A DNA stretch of 6,942 nt, taken from Bacillota bacterium. Lineage in GTDB: Bacteria > Bacillota > Clostridia > Christensenellales > QAND01. The number at the start of each line of letters is the position of its first letter. Within the stretch, counting starts at the first letter, position 1. Positions 1 to 6,071 of this stretch are shown here, piece after piece. A program made the position numbers and the translations under genes. Below the pieces are notes generated by a model. The model ran no database searches and was not told the origin of the DNA. It worked only from the letters and a program-made list of their open reading frames with translations. Location: NCBI GenBank assembly GCA_019415425.1, contig DXZF01000374.1, forward strand, positions 1-6,942. The letters run 5' to 3'.

Positions 1-186
1 GGCGTGGCGCAGGCGCTTTCGCTCAAAAATGGACAGGTGTTCTGGCCGGTGCGCATTGCGCTGACCGGTCTGCAGGTGACCCCGGGCGGAGCGGATGAGG
101 CTGCGACGTTGCTGGGGCAGGCGGAGGCGCTGCGGCGGCTGTGCGTAGCGGAAGAAAAACTCAAAGGGGAATTGGCGGATGCGTAA
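1..186 (+). CDS. gltX: Glutamyl-tRNA synthetase, C-terminal end (partial, cut by window edge)
   Basis: Only the last 61 residues are present; the reading frame is open through base 1, so the gene begins upstream of the window. The fragment contains the pattern LKNGQVFWPVRIALTG followed by VTPGGADEAATLLG and a short charged helix. This is the characteristic tail of the anticodon-binding domain of bacterial class I glutamyl-tRNA synthetases (family knowledge), which charge tRNA-Glu with glutamate in the cytoplasm. The catalytic HIGH and KMSKS motifs would lie outside the window. Its stop codon overlaps the start of the following lipoprotein gene (ATGCGTAA), suggesting co-transcription and translational coupling. 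The non-discriminating form (also charging tRNA-Gln) cannot be excluded from this fragment. Confidence 0.9.
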   Translation, partial: GVAQALSLKNGQVFWPVRIALTGLQVTPGGADEAATLLGQAEALRRLCVAEEKLKGELADA

Positions 187-775
187 GGGAAGAAAGATCG
201 CCGTTTTGCTGGCGTTGATGGTGATGGCGCTGGGGTTTGCCGGATGCAAGCGGCAGACGCCGGGCGTGGATGCGGGCACGTTTACCGTGCAGATGCCGGG
301 CACGCCGCAAAAGAGTACACAGCAGCTGCCGCTCAACTTGCTGGATATCGGCATCGACAGTTCGCTGACCATGACGGTCGTCGAATCACAGGTCGAAAAT
401 CAAAACTATGTGGCCCTGAGCGTGGACTGGCGCGAAGCGGTCGCCTCGCTCAAACAGGTATACGGCGAGAATTTCAACGTCAGCGGTTTTTACAACGCCG
501 TCATCGACAACTGCGTGCAGCTGCTCATGCTGGGCGCCAATGTCAGCGAGGGACGGGAGATTGAGGTCGACGGGCAGGCCGGCAAGGCCTACACGTTCAT
601 GATCGCGGCCAACGCCGAAGCGGATCCGCCGATCGAAAAGACGGTGCAGGGCGAGTACTACGTGTATACCAACGAGAACATGTTGATGATGACGGTCTAT
701 TATGCCGAGGAAAGTGCGTATGACCAGCGGGCCATGCGCAGCTTCCACGAGTCGCTGCAGATCAACGCGCAGTGA
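179..775 (+). CDS. Small secreted lipoprotein of unknown function
   Basis: A 198-residue protein with a typical lipoprotein signal: basic residues R2, K3, R5 and K6, a hydrophobic stretch at about 7-21, and a lipobox F20-A21-G22-C23. The mature protein should therefore be lipidated on Cys23 and sit on the outer face of the membrane. The mature part starts with a polar linker and then reads GTFTVQMPGTP, a pattern seen at the start of small PsbP-like or DUF-type beta-rich domains. That resemblance is weak and is an inference. There is a hydrophobic helix-like stretch around residues 116-124 and a C-terminal segment ending SFHESLQI. The start is set by AAAGGGGA at 163-170, 8 bases before the ATG. 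The gene overlaps gltX by 8 bases and is followed within 20 bases by a terminator, so it ends the operon. I do not recognise a function. Confidence 0.85.
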   Translation: MRKGRKIAVLLALMVMALGFAGCKRQTPGVDAGTFTVQMPGTPQKSTQQLPLNLLDIGIDSSLTMTVVESQVENQNYVALSVDWREAVASLKQVYGENFNVSGFYNAVIDNCVQLLMLGANVSEGREIEVDGQAGKAYTFMIAANAEADPPIEKTVQGEYYVYTNENMLMMTVYYAEESAYDQRAMRSFHESLQINAQ

Positions 776-791
776 GCGGACTTTTATGGAG

Positions 792-823
792 AAAGGGCGC
801 CGGAAAGTTTCCGGCGCCCTTTT
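792..823. terminator. Intrinsic terminator between convergent genes, probably bidirectional
   Basis: A perfect 15-bp inverted repeat (792-806 with 808-822, core GGGCGCCGGAAA) centred on base 807 and followed on the + strand by TTTT. It lies 16 bases after the lipoprotein stop codon and 14 bases beyond the stop of the convergent transporter gene at 837. On the minus strand the U-run is shorter (TTTC), so termination there is probably weaker. Confidence 0.9.
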
Positions 824-836
824 GTTTGCGGTATCT

Positions 837-1829
837 TCAGGCCGATTTGCGGCGGCGTCTGGTATGCTGCTGGGTCTGTACGCAAAGGGCCGTGACCTCG
901 GCCGGCGCCTGCTGCTTGGCGCGCTCGTCCATCACCACATACACAAACAGGCCGGACAGCACCACGGCGCCGCCAAGCAATACCTGTACGCTGGGGACTT
1001 CCCCCAACAGCACAAAACTGGTCAGCGCTGAGAAGATGGGGCCGCTGAGCGAAAGCATCGACACGCTGGCGGGCTTTAAGAACCGTACAGCCCAGATCGG
1101 CACGATCTGGCTGATCAAAGTGCCACAGACGACCATCACGCCCAGGAGCAGCCACGCGTTGCGCGGGAAGGGGCCCATGCTGGCCTGCGCCACAGCACAC
1201 GGCACATAGGCACAGGCAGCGCAGACGGTAAACACCAACGTCATGATGGTGATGGCGGAAATCTGTGTGCTCCCGGTACGCATCCTGCGGCTGATCAGCA
1301 GGAAGAACGTATAGCACAGCGCGGAGGTGGTCATCAGAATCACCCCCAGTGGATTGGCGCCGCCCGTACCGCTGCTCAACCCGACGATCAACAGGCCGCA
1401 TACGCAAATGCCCACGCCCAGCAGTGGGGGTAGCGACGTCTTTTCTCCATACAGCAGATAGCTGAACAGCAGAATGAACACGGGGCTGGAGTTGGAGAGG
1501 ATGTTGAGCACAAACGTGCCGGTTCCGTTGAGCGCATACGCCCAGGAGAGCAGATCCGCCCCGCGCAGCACGCCCAACAACAGCAGCATGCCCATCAGCC
1601 GCCGGCTGCGAAATACCGTTGCAAGCTCCTGGCGCAGCGCCGGTACGCACAGGCAGTACGCCCACAGCACTGCGGACGTGAGCACCATGCGGAAAAAGGT
1701 GATGTTGTCACTGGTCAGGCCCACGTCCATCCGCATGATGAGCTTAAAGGAGGGAGAGAAGAGCGTACCCAAAAAGATCGAGGCGAGCATGGCCGCGTAA
1801 TACACACGCGTTTTGGATTTTGGCTGCAT
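837..1829 (-). CDS. EamA/DMT-superfamily transporter, paralog A (most divergent of four)
   Basis: A 330-residue integral membrane protein with about ten hydrophobic segments arranged as two EamA repeats (about 10-150 and 160-300). Family-typical marks are PSFKL near residue 27, TFFRMVLTS at 44-52, NSSPVFILLFSYLLYGEK at 113-130 closing the fourth TM helix of repeat one, and LLGEVPS at 274-280 in repeat two. Members of the drug/metabolite transporter superfamily mostly move amino acids, other metabolites or toxic compounds across the cytoplasmic membrane (family knowledge); the substrate here is unknown. The tail (301-330) is soluble and ends in a basic run RRRRKSA. The start is supported by AGGAGA at 1835-1840, 5 bases before the ATG. 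The gene begins 24 bases after the stop of paralog B with no terminator between, so the two form an operon with this one downstream. It shares the GEVPS and SQxxPxW motifs with its three neighbours but is the least similar to them. Confidence 0.9.
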   Translation of the reverse strand: MQPKSKTRVYYAAMLASIFLGTLFSPSFKLIMRMDVGLTSDNITFFRMVLTSAVLWAYCLCVPALRQELATVFRSRRLMGMLLLLGVLRGADLLSWAYALNGTGTFVLNILSNSSPVFILLFSYLLYGEKTSLPPLLGVGICVCGLLIVGLSSGTGGANPLGVILMTTSALCYTFFLLISRRMRTGSTQISAITIMTLVFTVCAACAYVPCAVAQASMGPFPRNAWLLLGVMVVCGTLISQIVPIWAVRFLKPASVSMLSLSGPIFSALTSFVLLGEVPSVQVLLGGAVVLSGLFVYVVMDERAKQQAPAEVTALCVQTQQHTRRRRKSA

Positions 1830-1853
1830 GGTTGTCTCCTCAGAAAAAGGGAA

Positions 1854-2861
1854 TCAGTCTCCGTTTTGGGGTTGCACAGGCGCCGTGGTTACGGGTTGCG
1901 CCGCTTGCGCTTGCTGTGCGGCGGCCGTGTGCTCTTTTTGCTGCACCACAATGTAGTACGCAAGGCCTGCGAGGATGGCCACACCGCCGATCACCGTGGG
2001 GATGGACGGCACTTCGCCAAACATGAAATAGGCCTCTACCGCTGTCAACGTCACGCCGCACAAATTCAGCAGCGAATAGGTGGACGGCGGCATGAACTTC
2101 ATGCTCCATACCGGCATGCTCTGTGGCCACAGCGTGCAGAAGTAACAGATCAACAGGATCAAACCGATCACCGGCAGGGACGGGAGCGGGAACAGCGGTA
2201 CGCGCAGTGCCAGACATACGATCAGCTGTAACCCCGCAGCAATGGAAAACAACACGAACATCAACGTCATCAGCGAGTAGTCGCCGCGCAGTTTGCGGCT
2301 GATGATCAGGTACGTTGCAAAGGAGATGGCCGCAATCGTCGGCAGAACCAGCCCGCCGATATTGCCGATGCTGCCCGAGGCAAACATCTCGCTACAGCCG
2401 ATGACCAGCACGCCGCCAATGCAGATTCCCACGCCAATCATCGAGCGCTTGCTCACCTTTTCGTGCAAGAAAATGTACGATAGCGCGATCACGAAGATGG
2501 GCGAGAGGTTGTTGATGGTATTGTATACGAACACCGGCGCCAGCTTGAGGCCAAAGGCCGCGCACAAAAACAGCAACTGCTTGCAGACGCCCAACGACAC
2601 CAGCGGCCAGGCATTGCGGAAGGAAGAGAAACCGTGTTTAAGTTCCTCGCGGTACTGCTTCTTGCGCAGCGTCAGCGGTGCAAGCGTGAGTGAGACCAGA
2701 AACAGGCGGTAAAAGGTGACCGCCTCACTGCTCACGCCGTGCGAGAGGATGAGCTTGAGGAGCGGCTGTGTAAATGTGCCGCAGAAAATGGCGGCTCCGA
2801 TAAAGGTGTAGACCTGCCACATCGGCCGTTGCTTCTCCCTGACAGATGCGTTGGACTGCAT
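1854..2861 (-). CDS. EamA/DMT-superfamily transporter, paralog B
   Basis: A 335-residue protein with two EamA repeats (about 15-155 and 168-306) and ten predicted TM helices. Key marks: GTFTQPLLKLILSHG at 28-42, EAVTFYRLF at 46-54, YNTINNLSPIFVIALSY at 113-129 with HEKVSKRS after it, and in repeat two QSMPVWSMKFMPPSTYSLLN (247-266) and GEVPSIPT (282-289). The start chosen is the ATG at 2861, because GGAGG at 2871-2875 lies 9 bases upstream; an in-frame ATG at 2876 would add five residues but has no ribosome binding site. The tail (310-335) is Ala/Gln/Pro-rich and soluble. It is about three quarters identical to paralog C over the first 217 aligned residues and nearly invariant in the second repeat. 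It is first in an operon with paralog A and is transcribed away from the acetyltransferase gene. The substrate is unknown; amino-acid or metabolite efflux is the commonest role of the family. Confidence 0.92.
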   Translation of the reverse strand: MQSNASVREKQRPMWQVYTFIGAAIFCGTFTQPLLKLILSHGVSSEAVTFYRLFLVSLTLAPLTLRKKQYREELKHGFSSFRNAWPLVSLGVCKQLLFLCAAFGLKLAPVFVYNTINNLSPIFVIALSYIFLHEKVSKRSMIGVGICIGGVLVIGCSEMFASGSIGNIGGLVLPTIAAISFATYLIISRKLRGDYSLMTLMFVLFSIAAGLQLIVCLALRVPLFPLPSLPVIGLILLICYFCTLWPQSMPVWSMKFMPPSTYSLLNLCGVTLTAVEAYFMFGEVPSIPTVIGGVAILAGLAYYIVVQQKEHTAAAQQAQAAQPVTTAPVQPQNGD

Positions 2862-3101
2862 GTTGAATTCCTCCATGAAAAAAATTCAAAACGGCATACG
2901 CCATCTTTCACTTTCGGAAAACGAGCATAGCGTAGCACTTTGCCTATCAAAATACAATAGCCAAAACCATCAATTTCAGGGAATGGAGAAAAAAACAGGG
3001 TACAAGAGCAGGAAATGGCAAAAACGGCGCGCGTGCAAAGCGTTCCGTGGTACAATCAAGTGCCAGGGGCCAACGATGCAAGGCTGGAAGAGGTGATAAA
3101 G
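2862..3101. other. AT-rich divergent intergenic region
   Basis: A 240-bp gap between paralog B (minus) and the acetyltransferase (plus). It is visibly more AT-rich than the surrounding genes and must carry promoters in both directions. The + strand promoter is listed separately. For the minus strand I find only a weak candidate, TTGATA then TATGCT with a short 15-base spacer (about 2947 down to 2921), which I do not call. Nothing in it looks coding. Confidence 0.5.
3048..3056 (+). promoter_or_regulatory. Extended -10 promoter of the acetyltransferase gene
   Basis: TGG followed by TACAAT (3051-3056) matches a TGn extended -10 element with a 5/6 -10 hexamer. No convincing -35 box lies 16-18 bases upstream, which is common for extended -10 promoters. 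Transcription would begin near 3063, about 25 bases before the ribosome binding site at 3088-3095. This is sequence inspection only. Confidence 0.5.
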
Positions 3102-3545
3102 ATGCCCATACGCCCTTTGCGGCAGACGGACCTGGACGCGGTGATGCGCCTGTGGCTTGCCGCCAATACCGAGGCGCACGCGTTCATCCCCGGCAGCTAT
3201 TGGGAAAGCCATGTGTCACAGGTGCGCCAGGCGCTTTTGCACGCGCATGTACGGGTGTACGAACAGGGCGGGCAAATCTGTGGGATGATCGGCCTGCAGC
3301 AGGACTACATAGCGGGTTTGTTCGTTCAAAGGGAGTGGCGCTCACACGGCATTGGGCACGCGCTCCTGCAGGCGGTCAAGGCCGGCCATCAGACGCTGAC
3401 GCTTTCGGTCTACCGGCAAAATCAGGGCGCTGTGCGGTTTTACCGGCGCGAGGGGTTTGACATCGTATGCATGCAGCCGGATTCGGATACCGGGGCAGAT
3501 GCATACCACATGGCGTGGCGGCGGCCTGCACCTCCATCGGACTGA
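3102..3545 (+). CDS. GNAT-family N-acetyltransferase, YiaC/YjaB-like
   Basis: A 147-residue single-domain GNAT protein that would transfer acetyl from acetyl-CoA to an amine. The acetyl-CoA pyrophosphate-binding motif is R80-S-H-G83-I-G85 in the order AGLFVQREWRSHGIGHALL. The later motif N107..A110..F113-Y114...G118-F119 (YRQNQGAVRFYRREGF) is the usual closing segment and supplies the tyrosine often used as general acid. N-terminal IRPLRQTDLDAVMRLWL and the SYWES segment (32-36) resemble E. coli YiaC/YjaB, reported as protein lysine acetyltransferases; a small-molecule substrate is equally possible. The start at 3102 is set by GAGGTGAT (3090-3097), 4 bases before the ATG. A longer in-frame ATG at 3015 lacks a ribosome binding site and lies upstream of the likely promoter. 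It is the only + strand gene inside the transporter array and is bounded by its own promoter and terminator. Confidence 0.88.
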   Translation: MPIRPLRQTDLDAVMRLWLAANTEAHAFIPGSYWESHVSQVRQALLHAHVRVYEQGGQICGMIGLQQDYIAGLFVQREWRSHGIGHALLQAVKAGHQTLTLSVYRQNQGAVRFYRREGFDIVCMQPDSDTGADAYHMAWRRPAPPSD

Positions 3546-3547
3546 AC

Positions 3548-3579
3548 AAAGGCCCTACGGTTGTTCCGTAGGGCCTTTT
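3548..3579. terminator. Bidirectional intrinsic terminator between acetyltransferase and paralog C
   Basis: A perfect 13-bp stem (3548-3560 with 3566-3578, arm AAAGGCCCTACGG) with loop TTGTT, followed on the + strand by TTTTG and on the minus strand by TTTGTTC. It starts 2 bases after the acetyltransferase stop and 19 bases beyond the stop of the convergent transporter gene at 3598, so it serves both. Confidence 0.92.
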
Positions 3580-3597
3580 GCGTATGCGGTGTAGATG

Positions 3598-4614
3598 TCA
3601 GGAAGACTCTTTTTGCGCAGCTTGTTCGCTTTGTTCGCTTCGCAATGCCTCTTGCTGCTGCAACTTCAATTCGCGCGCTGCTGCGGTATGCTCTTTTTGC
3701 TGCACGATGATGTAGTAGGCAAGGCCTGCAATGATGGACATGCCGCCGATAATGGTGGGAATGGACGGCACCTCGCCAAACATGAAGTATGCCTCCACCG
3801 CCGTCAGTGGCACGCCGCACAGATTGAGCAGCGAATACGTCGAAGGCGGCATGAATTTCATGCTCCATACCGGCATGCTCTGCGGCCACAGCGTGCAGAA
3901 GTAGCAGATCAGCAAAATCAGCCCGATCACCGGTAGCGGCGGGATGGGCAGCAACTGTACGTGCATGACGAGGCAGATGATAAACTGCAGGACCGCCGCG
4001 ATGGAAAACAGGATGAACATCAGCGGCATCAATGAGTAGTCGCTGCGCAGCTTGCGGCTGACGATCAGGTAGATGGAAAACGACAGTGCCGCGCACGTGG
4101 GCAGGATCAGGCCGCCAAGATTGCCCAAACCGGATTTGAAGATCTCGCTGCCGCCAATGACCAGCACGCCGCAGATACAGATGGCAACGCCTACCATGGA
4201 GTGCCTGCTCACCTTCTCGCGCAAGAACAGATAGGACAGTGCAATGACGAAAATCGGGGAGAGGTTGTTGATGGTGTTGTACACGAATACCGGCGTAAAG
4301 CGCAGCCCAATGGCGGCGAGCAGAAAGCCCAGCATTTTACATACGCCCAGCACAAACAATAGACCAAAATTGCGCCAGGAGGAAAACCCGTGTTTGAGTT
4401 CCTGGCGGTATTCGGGCTTGCGCAGCGCAATGGGCGCCAGCGTCAATGCGACGATGAACAGCCGGTAAAACGTGACGGCTTCGCTCTCAAGCCCATGCGA
4501 GAGGATGAGCTTTAAGAGCGGTTGCGTGAATGTGCCGCAAAAGATGGCGACGCCGATGAGCGTGTAAATCTGCCACATCGGCCGTCCCGTAGCGTGGGTT
4601 TTACTGGATTCCAT
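3598..4614 (-). CDS. EamA/DMT-superfamily transporter, paralog C
   Basis: A 338-residue ten-TM protein with two EamA repeats (about 15-155 and 167-304). It carries the same marks as paralog B: GTFTQPLLKLILSHG (27-41), EAVTFYRLF (45-53), YNTINNLSPIFVIALSY (112-128) with REKVSRHS, and in repeat two the QSMPVWSMKFMPPSTYSLLN segment (245-264) and GEVPSIPT (280-287). The soluble tail (306-338) is Gln/Glu/Ser-rich and differs from that of paralog B. The start at 4614 is supported by GGAGGG at 4619-4624, 4 bases upstream; the frame stays open for 42 more codons, but that region overlaps the terminator of paralog D and lacks a binding site. It is separated from paralog D by a terminator, so it needs its own promoter in 4625-4710, which I could not place. 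Substrate unknown. Confidence 0.92.
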   Translation of the reverse strand: MESSKTHATGRPMWQIYTLIGVAIFCGTFTQPLLKLILSHGLESEAVTFYRLFIVALTLAPIALRKPEYRQELKHGFSSWRNFGLLFVLGVCKMLGFLLAAIGLRFTPVFVYNTINNLSPIFVIALSYLFLREKVSRHSMVGVAICICGVLVIGGSEIFKSGLGNLGGLILPTCAALSFSIYLIVSRKLRSDYSLMPLMFILFSIAAVLQFIICLVMHVQLLPIPPLPVIGLILLICYFCTLWPQSMPVWSMKFMPPSTYSLLNLCGVPLTAVEAYFMFGEVPSIPTIIGGMSIIAGLAYYIIVQQKEHTAAARELKLQQQEALRSEQSEQAAQKESS

Positions 4615-4658
4615 ATGTTCCCTCCAAATATATAAAGTACAGCATGATGGGCCTTCCT

Positions 4659-4671
4659 TCCGGCTGCCGGA
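4659..4671 (-). promoter_or_regulatory. Small palindrome in the leader region of paralog C
   Basis: TCCGGC-T-GCCGGA, a perfect 6-bp inverted repeat with one central base, lies 45 bases upstream of the paralog C start. It could be the tip of a leader hairpin or a protein binding site. There is no direct support for either. Confidence 0.25.
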
Positions 4672-4712
4672 CGGGGAGAACGGCCATTTTTGGAAAAATC
4701 GAATACCGGCAG

Positions 4713-4746
4713 AAAAACAGCAAACCCATTGCAGGCGCAATGGGTT
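4713..4746 (-). terminator. Intrinsic terminator after paralog D
   Basis: Read on the minus strand, a 10-bp perfect stem AACCCATTGC/GCAATGGGTT (4746-4737 with 4732-4723) with a 4-base loop is followed after a 5-base gap by TTTTT (4717-4713). It starts 15 bases after the paralog D stop codon and separates its transcript from that of paralog C. Confidence 0.8.
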
Positions 4747-4761
4747 GCCACTTGCATGCGA

Positions 4762-5781
4762 TTATGCGCTACGGCCTTTGGTCTTGATATAGATGGCCAG
4801 GCCGACGATCACGGCGCACGCGCCGATCACGGTTGTCATTGTAGGAATTTCGCCCAGCAGCATGTAGGCGTTGATGGCACTGAGCAGCACGGTCAACAAA
4901 TTCAAGAGCGAATAGGTCGAGGGGCTGATGTACTTCATGCTCCACACCGGCAAACTCTGGGAGAGCAGTGTGCAGCACATGGCCAGTACGAACATCAGCG
5001 GCAGTGCGCGCACGGGCAGGGTCAGCGGTACGTCGCTGGTAAGGCAAACCCCAAGATCCATCACCAGCGCGATGGAGAACAGCACGAACATCAGCGTGGG
5101 CAAGGAAAGGCCCTGCCGCAGCATGCGGTTGATGATCAGGTAGATGGCGTAACTGAAAGCGGAAACGAGCGCGATGCTCACCCCAAGGATGATTCCCCCG
5201 CTGCTCTCCGTGCCCAGCGTGCGCAGGATTTCGCCCGAACCGACGGTAAGCACCCCCAGAAGGCAGATGCCCACGCCGATCAGCGAGCGTTTACTGATGC
5301 GCTCTTTGAGAAAGAAGTAGGCCAGCAGGATGACGAATACCGGGTTGAACTGCCAGATCGTGTTGTACACCAGCACCGGCACATACCGGACGCCATAGGC
5401 TGCAAACAGAATGCCGATCAGTTTGCACACACCTAAAACCAGTAACATCAGGGTCGTTTTCCTGTCGGAAAAGGCGTGTTTCATCTCATTGCGGTACTTT
5501 GGGTTGAAAAAGCAGATCGGCGCCAGACAGACCACGACAATGGCCATGCGGTAAAAGGTGACGGCGGTCCCGTTGACGCCCATGTTCATGGCCACTTTGG
5601 TCAGCGTTGTGGTAAAGCTGCCAATGACCATGCCCAAGATGACGATGGCGTACACGCGGGCCAGACGGACGGGTTGTTCTTTCGCTTCGGTTTGGACGGA
5701 TTGTGCGGCGGCAGCACTCTCCTGCCCCTGGACGGTCGGTTCCATTTCCTGTTGCCGTTTGGCAACGCTCACACGTTCCAC
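4762..5781 (-). CDS. EamA/DMT-superfamily transporter, paralog D (GTG start)
   Basis: A 339-residue protein with a roughly 40-residue polar, Gln/Glu/Ala-rich N-terminal extension and then two EamA repeats (about 42-182 and 196-333). Marks: SFTTTLTKVAMNMGVNG (55-71), AVTFYRMAIV (73-82), YNTIWQFNPVFVILLAYFFL (139-158) with KERISKRS, SQSLPVWSMKYISPSTYSLL (274-293) and LGEIPT (309-314). The start is the GTG at 5781: AGGAGG at 5790-5795 lies 8 bases upstream. The first ATG (5745) has only AGGA directly against it, and the open frame upstream to 5928 runs through the structured leader. It has almost no tail after the last helix, unlike paralogs B and C. It lies between B/C and A in similarity. It appears monocistronic, preceded by a long leader and followed by a terminator. 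Substrate unknown. Confidence 0.9.
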   Translation of the reverse strand: MERVSVAKRQQEMEPTVQGQESAAAAQSVQTEAKEQPVRLARVYAIVILGMVIGSFTTTLTKVAMNMGVNGTAVTFYRMAIVVVCLAPICFFNPKYRNEMKHAFSDRKTTLMLLVLGVCKLIGILFAAYGVRYVPVLVYNTIWQFNPVFVILLAYFFLKERISKRSLIGVGICLLGVLTVGSGEILRTLGTESSGGIILGVSIALVSAFSYAIYLIINRMLRQGLSLPTLMFVLFSIALVMDLGVCLTSDVPLTLPVRALPLMFVLAMCCTLLSQSLPVWSMKYISPSTYSLLNLLTVLLSAINAYMLLGEIPTMTTVIGACAVIVGLAIYIKTKGRSA

Positions 5782-5796
5782 GCAAAAAACCTCCTG

Positions 5797-5809
5797 GCAA
5801 TGTGCCAAA
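5797..5809 (-). promoter_or_regulatory. Short hairpin just ahead of the paralog D ribosome binding site
   Basis: On the minus strand TGGCA-CAT-TGCCA forms a 5-bp hairpin ending one base before AGGAGG (5795-5790). Its position could influence ribosome access. The small size makes chance occurrence possible. Confidence 0.35.
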
Positions 5810-5811
5810 CT

Positions 5812-5856
5812 GCAAAGGCCGCCGGACGCAGCCGCGCTGCCACCGGCAGCCTTTGC
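5812..5856 (-). promoter_or_regulatory. Long GC-rich hairpin in the paralog D leader
   Basis: On the minus strand the arm GCAAAGGCTGCCGG (5856-5843) pairs with CCGGCGGCCTTTGC (5825-5812) over 14 positions, with one position being a U-G wobble. After a 2x2 internal loop, GCAGC/GCTGC (5840-5836 with 5832-5828) adds five more pairs around a 3-base loop. The odd pair is a U-G wobble only in minus-strand RNA (it is A-C in + strand RNA), which fits a structure acting in the paralog D transcript. No U-run follows, so it is not a standard terminator. It matches no riboswitch class that I recognise. Confidence 0.6.
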
Positions 5857-5938
5857 GCTCCCCCCTCTGAACGGCGTGGCGTTTGCAAGCGGGCCCCTCT
5901 TGCCGCGTTGCAGATTTTGGAACCACAATTCCGTTCAA

Positions 5939-5955
5939 TATACGAAAACAGTATA
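5939..5955. promoter_or_regulatory. Operator-like inverted repeat
   Basis: TATAC-N7-GTATA, a perfect 5-bp inverted repeat with a 7-base spacer, placed 3 bases downstream of the predicted -10 box of paralog D and so over its likely transcription start. This spacing suits a dimeric repressor site, but no regulator gene is present in the window. Confidence 0.3.
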
Positions 5956-5958
5956 GTA

Positions 5959-5987
5959 AGAATATCATGTTTATATGGTTTGTGCAA
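5959..5987 (-). promoter_or_regulatory. Candidate sigma-A-type promoter for paralog D
   Basis: On the minus strand TTGCAC (5987-5982), a 17-base AT-rich spacer, then TATTCT (5964-5959), with TGA directly before the -10 giving an extended -10. Transcription would start near 5952, leaving a leader of about 170 bases. The hexamers match consensus only partly (3/6 and 4/6). A second -10-like TATACT lies at 5955-5950 without a partner -35. Confidence 0.4.
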
Positions 5988-6071
5988 CGATTTTGCTTAG
6001 AAAATGACACTTAAAGACAGTATTGTGAAAAGATAAACATGGCAAAAATGAAAGGGCTGGCCCATTCCAGC

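Noticed and set aside
3015..3101. Upstream ATG for the acetyltransferase adding 29 residues
   Set aside because: It has no ribosome binding site and lies upstream of the likely promoter; GNAT homology starts at MPIRPL.
2052..3936. Recent gene conversion between paralogs B and C in the invariant block
   Set aside because: About one third of the identical codons differ silently, with the longest identical DNA run only 26 bases, so a recent exchange is unlikely.
4622..4634. TATATA box immediately upstream of paralog C
   Set aside because: If used as a -10 element, transcription would begin at or inside the ribosome binding site, leaving no room for a normal leader; no -35 partner is visible.
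4615..4740. Forty-two extra N-terminal residues for paralog C
   Set aside because: The extension would be translated through the terminator of paralog D and has no ribosome binding site, while GGAGGG sits 4 bases before the ATG at 4614.
4690..5436. Long + strand open frame (248 codons) opposite paralog D
   Set aside because: It is antisense to a clear transporter gene, is rich in His, Gln, Arg and Asp with no domain pattern, and lacks a ribosome binding site.
5782..5928. Forty-nine extra N-terminal residues for paralog D
   Set aside because: The added region is the structured leader; AGGAGG correctly placed before the GTG at 5781 marks the true start.
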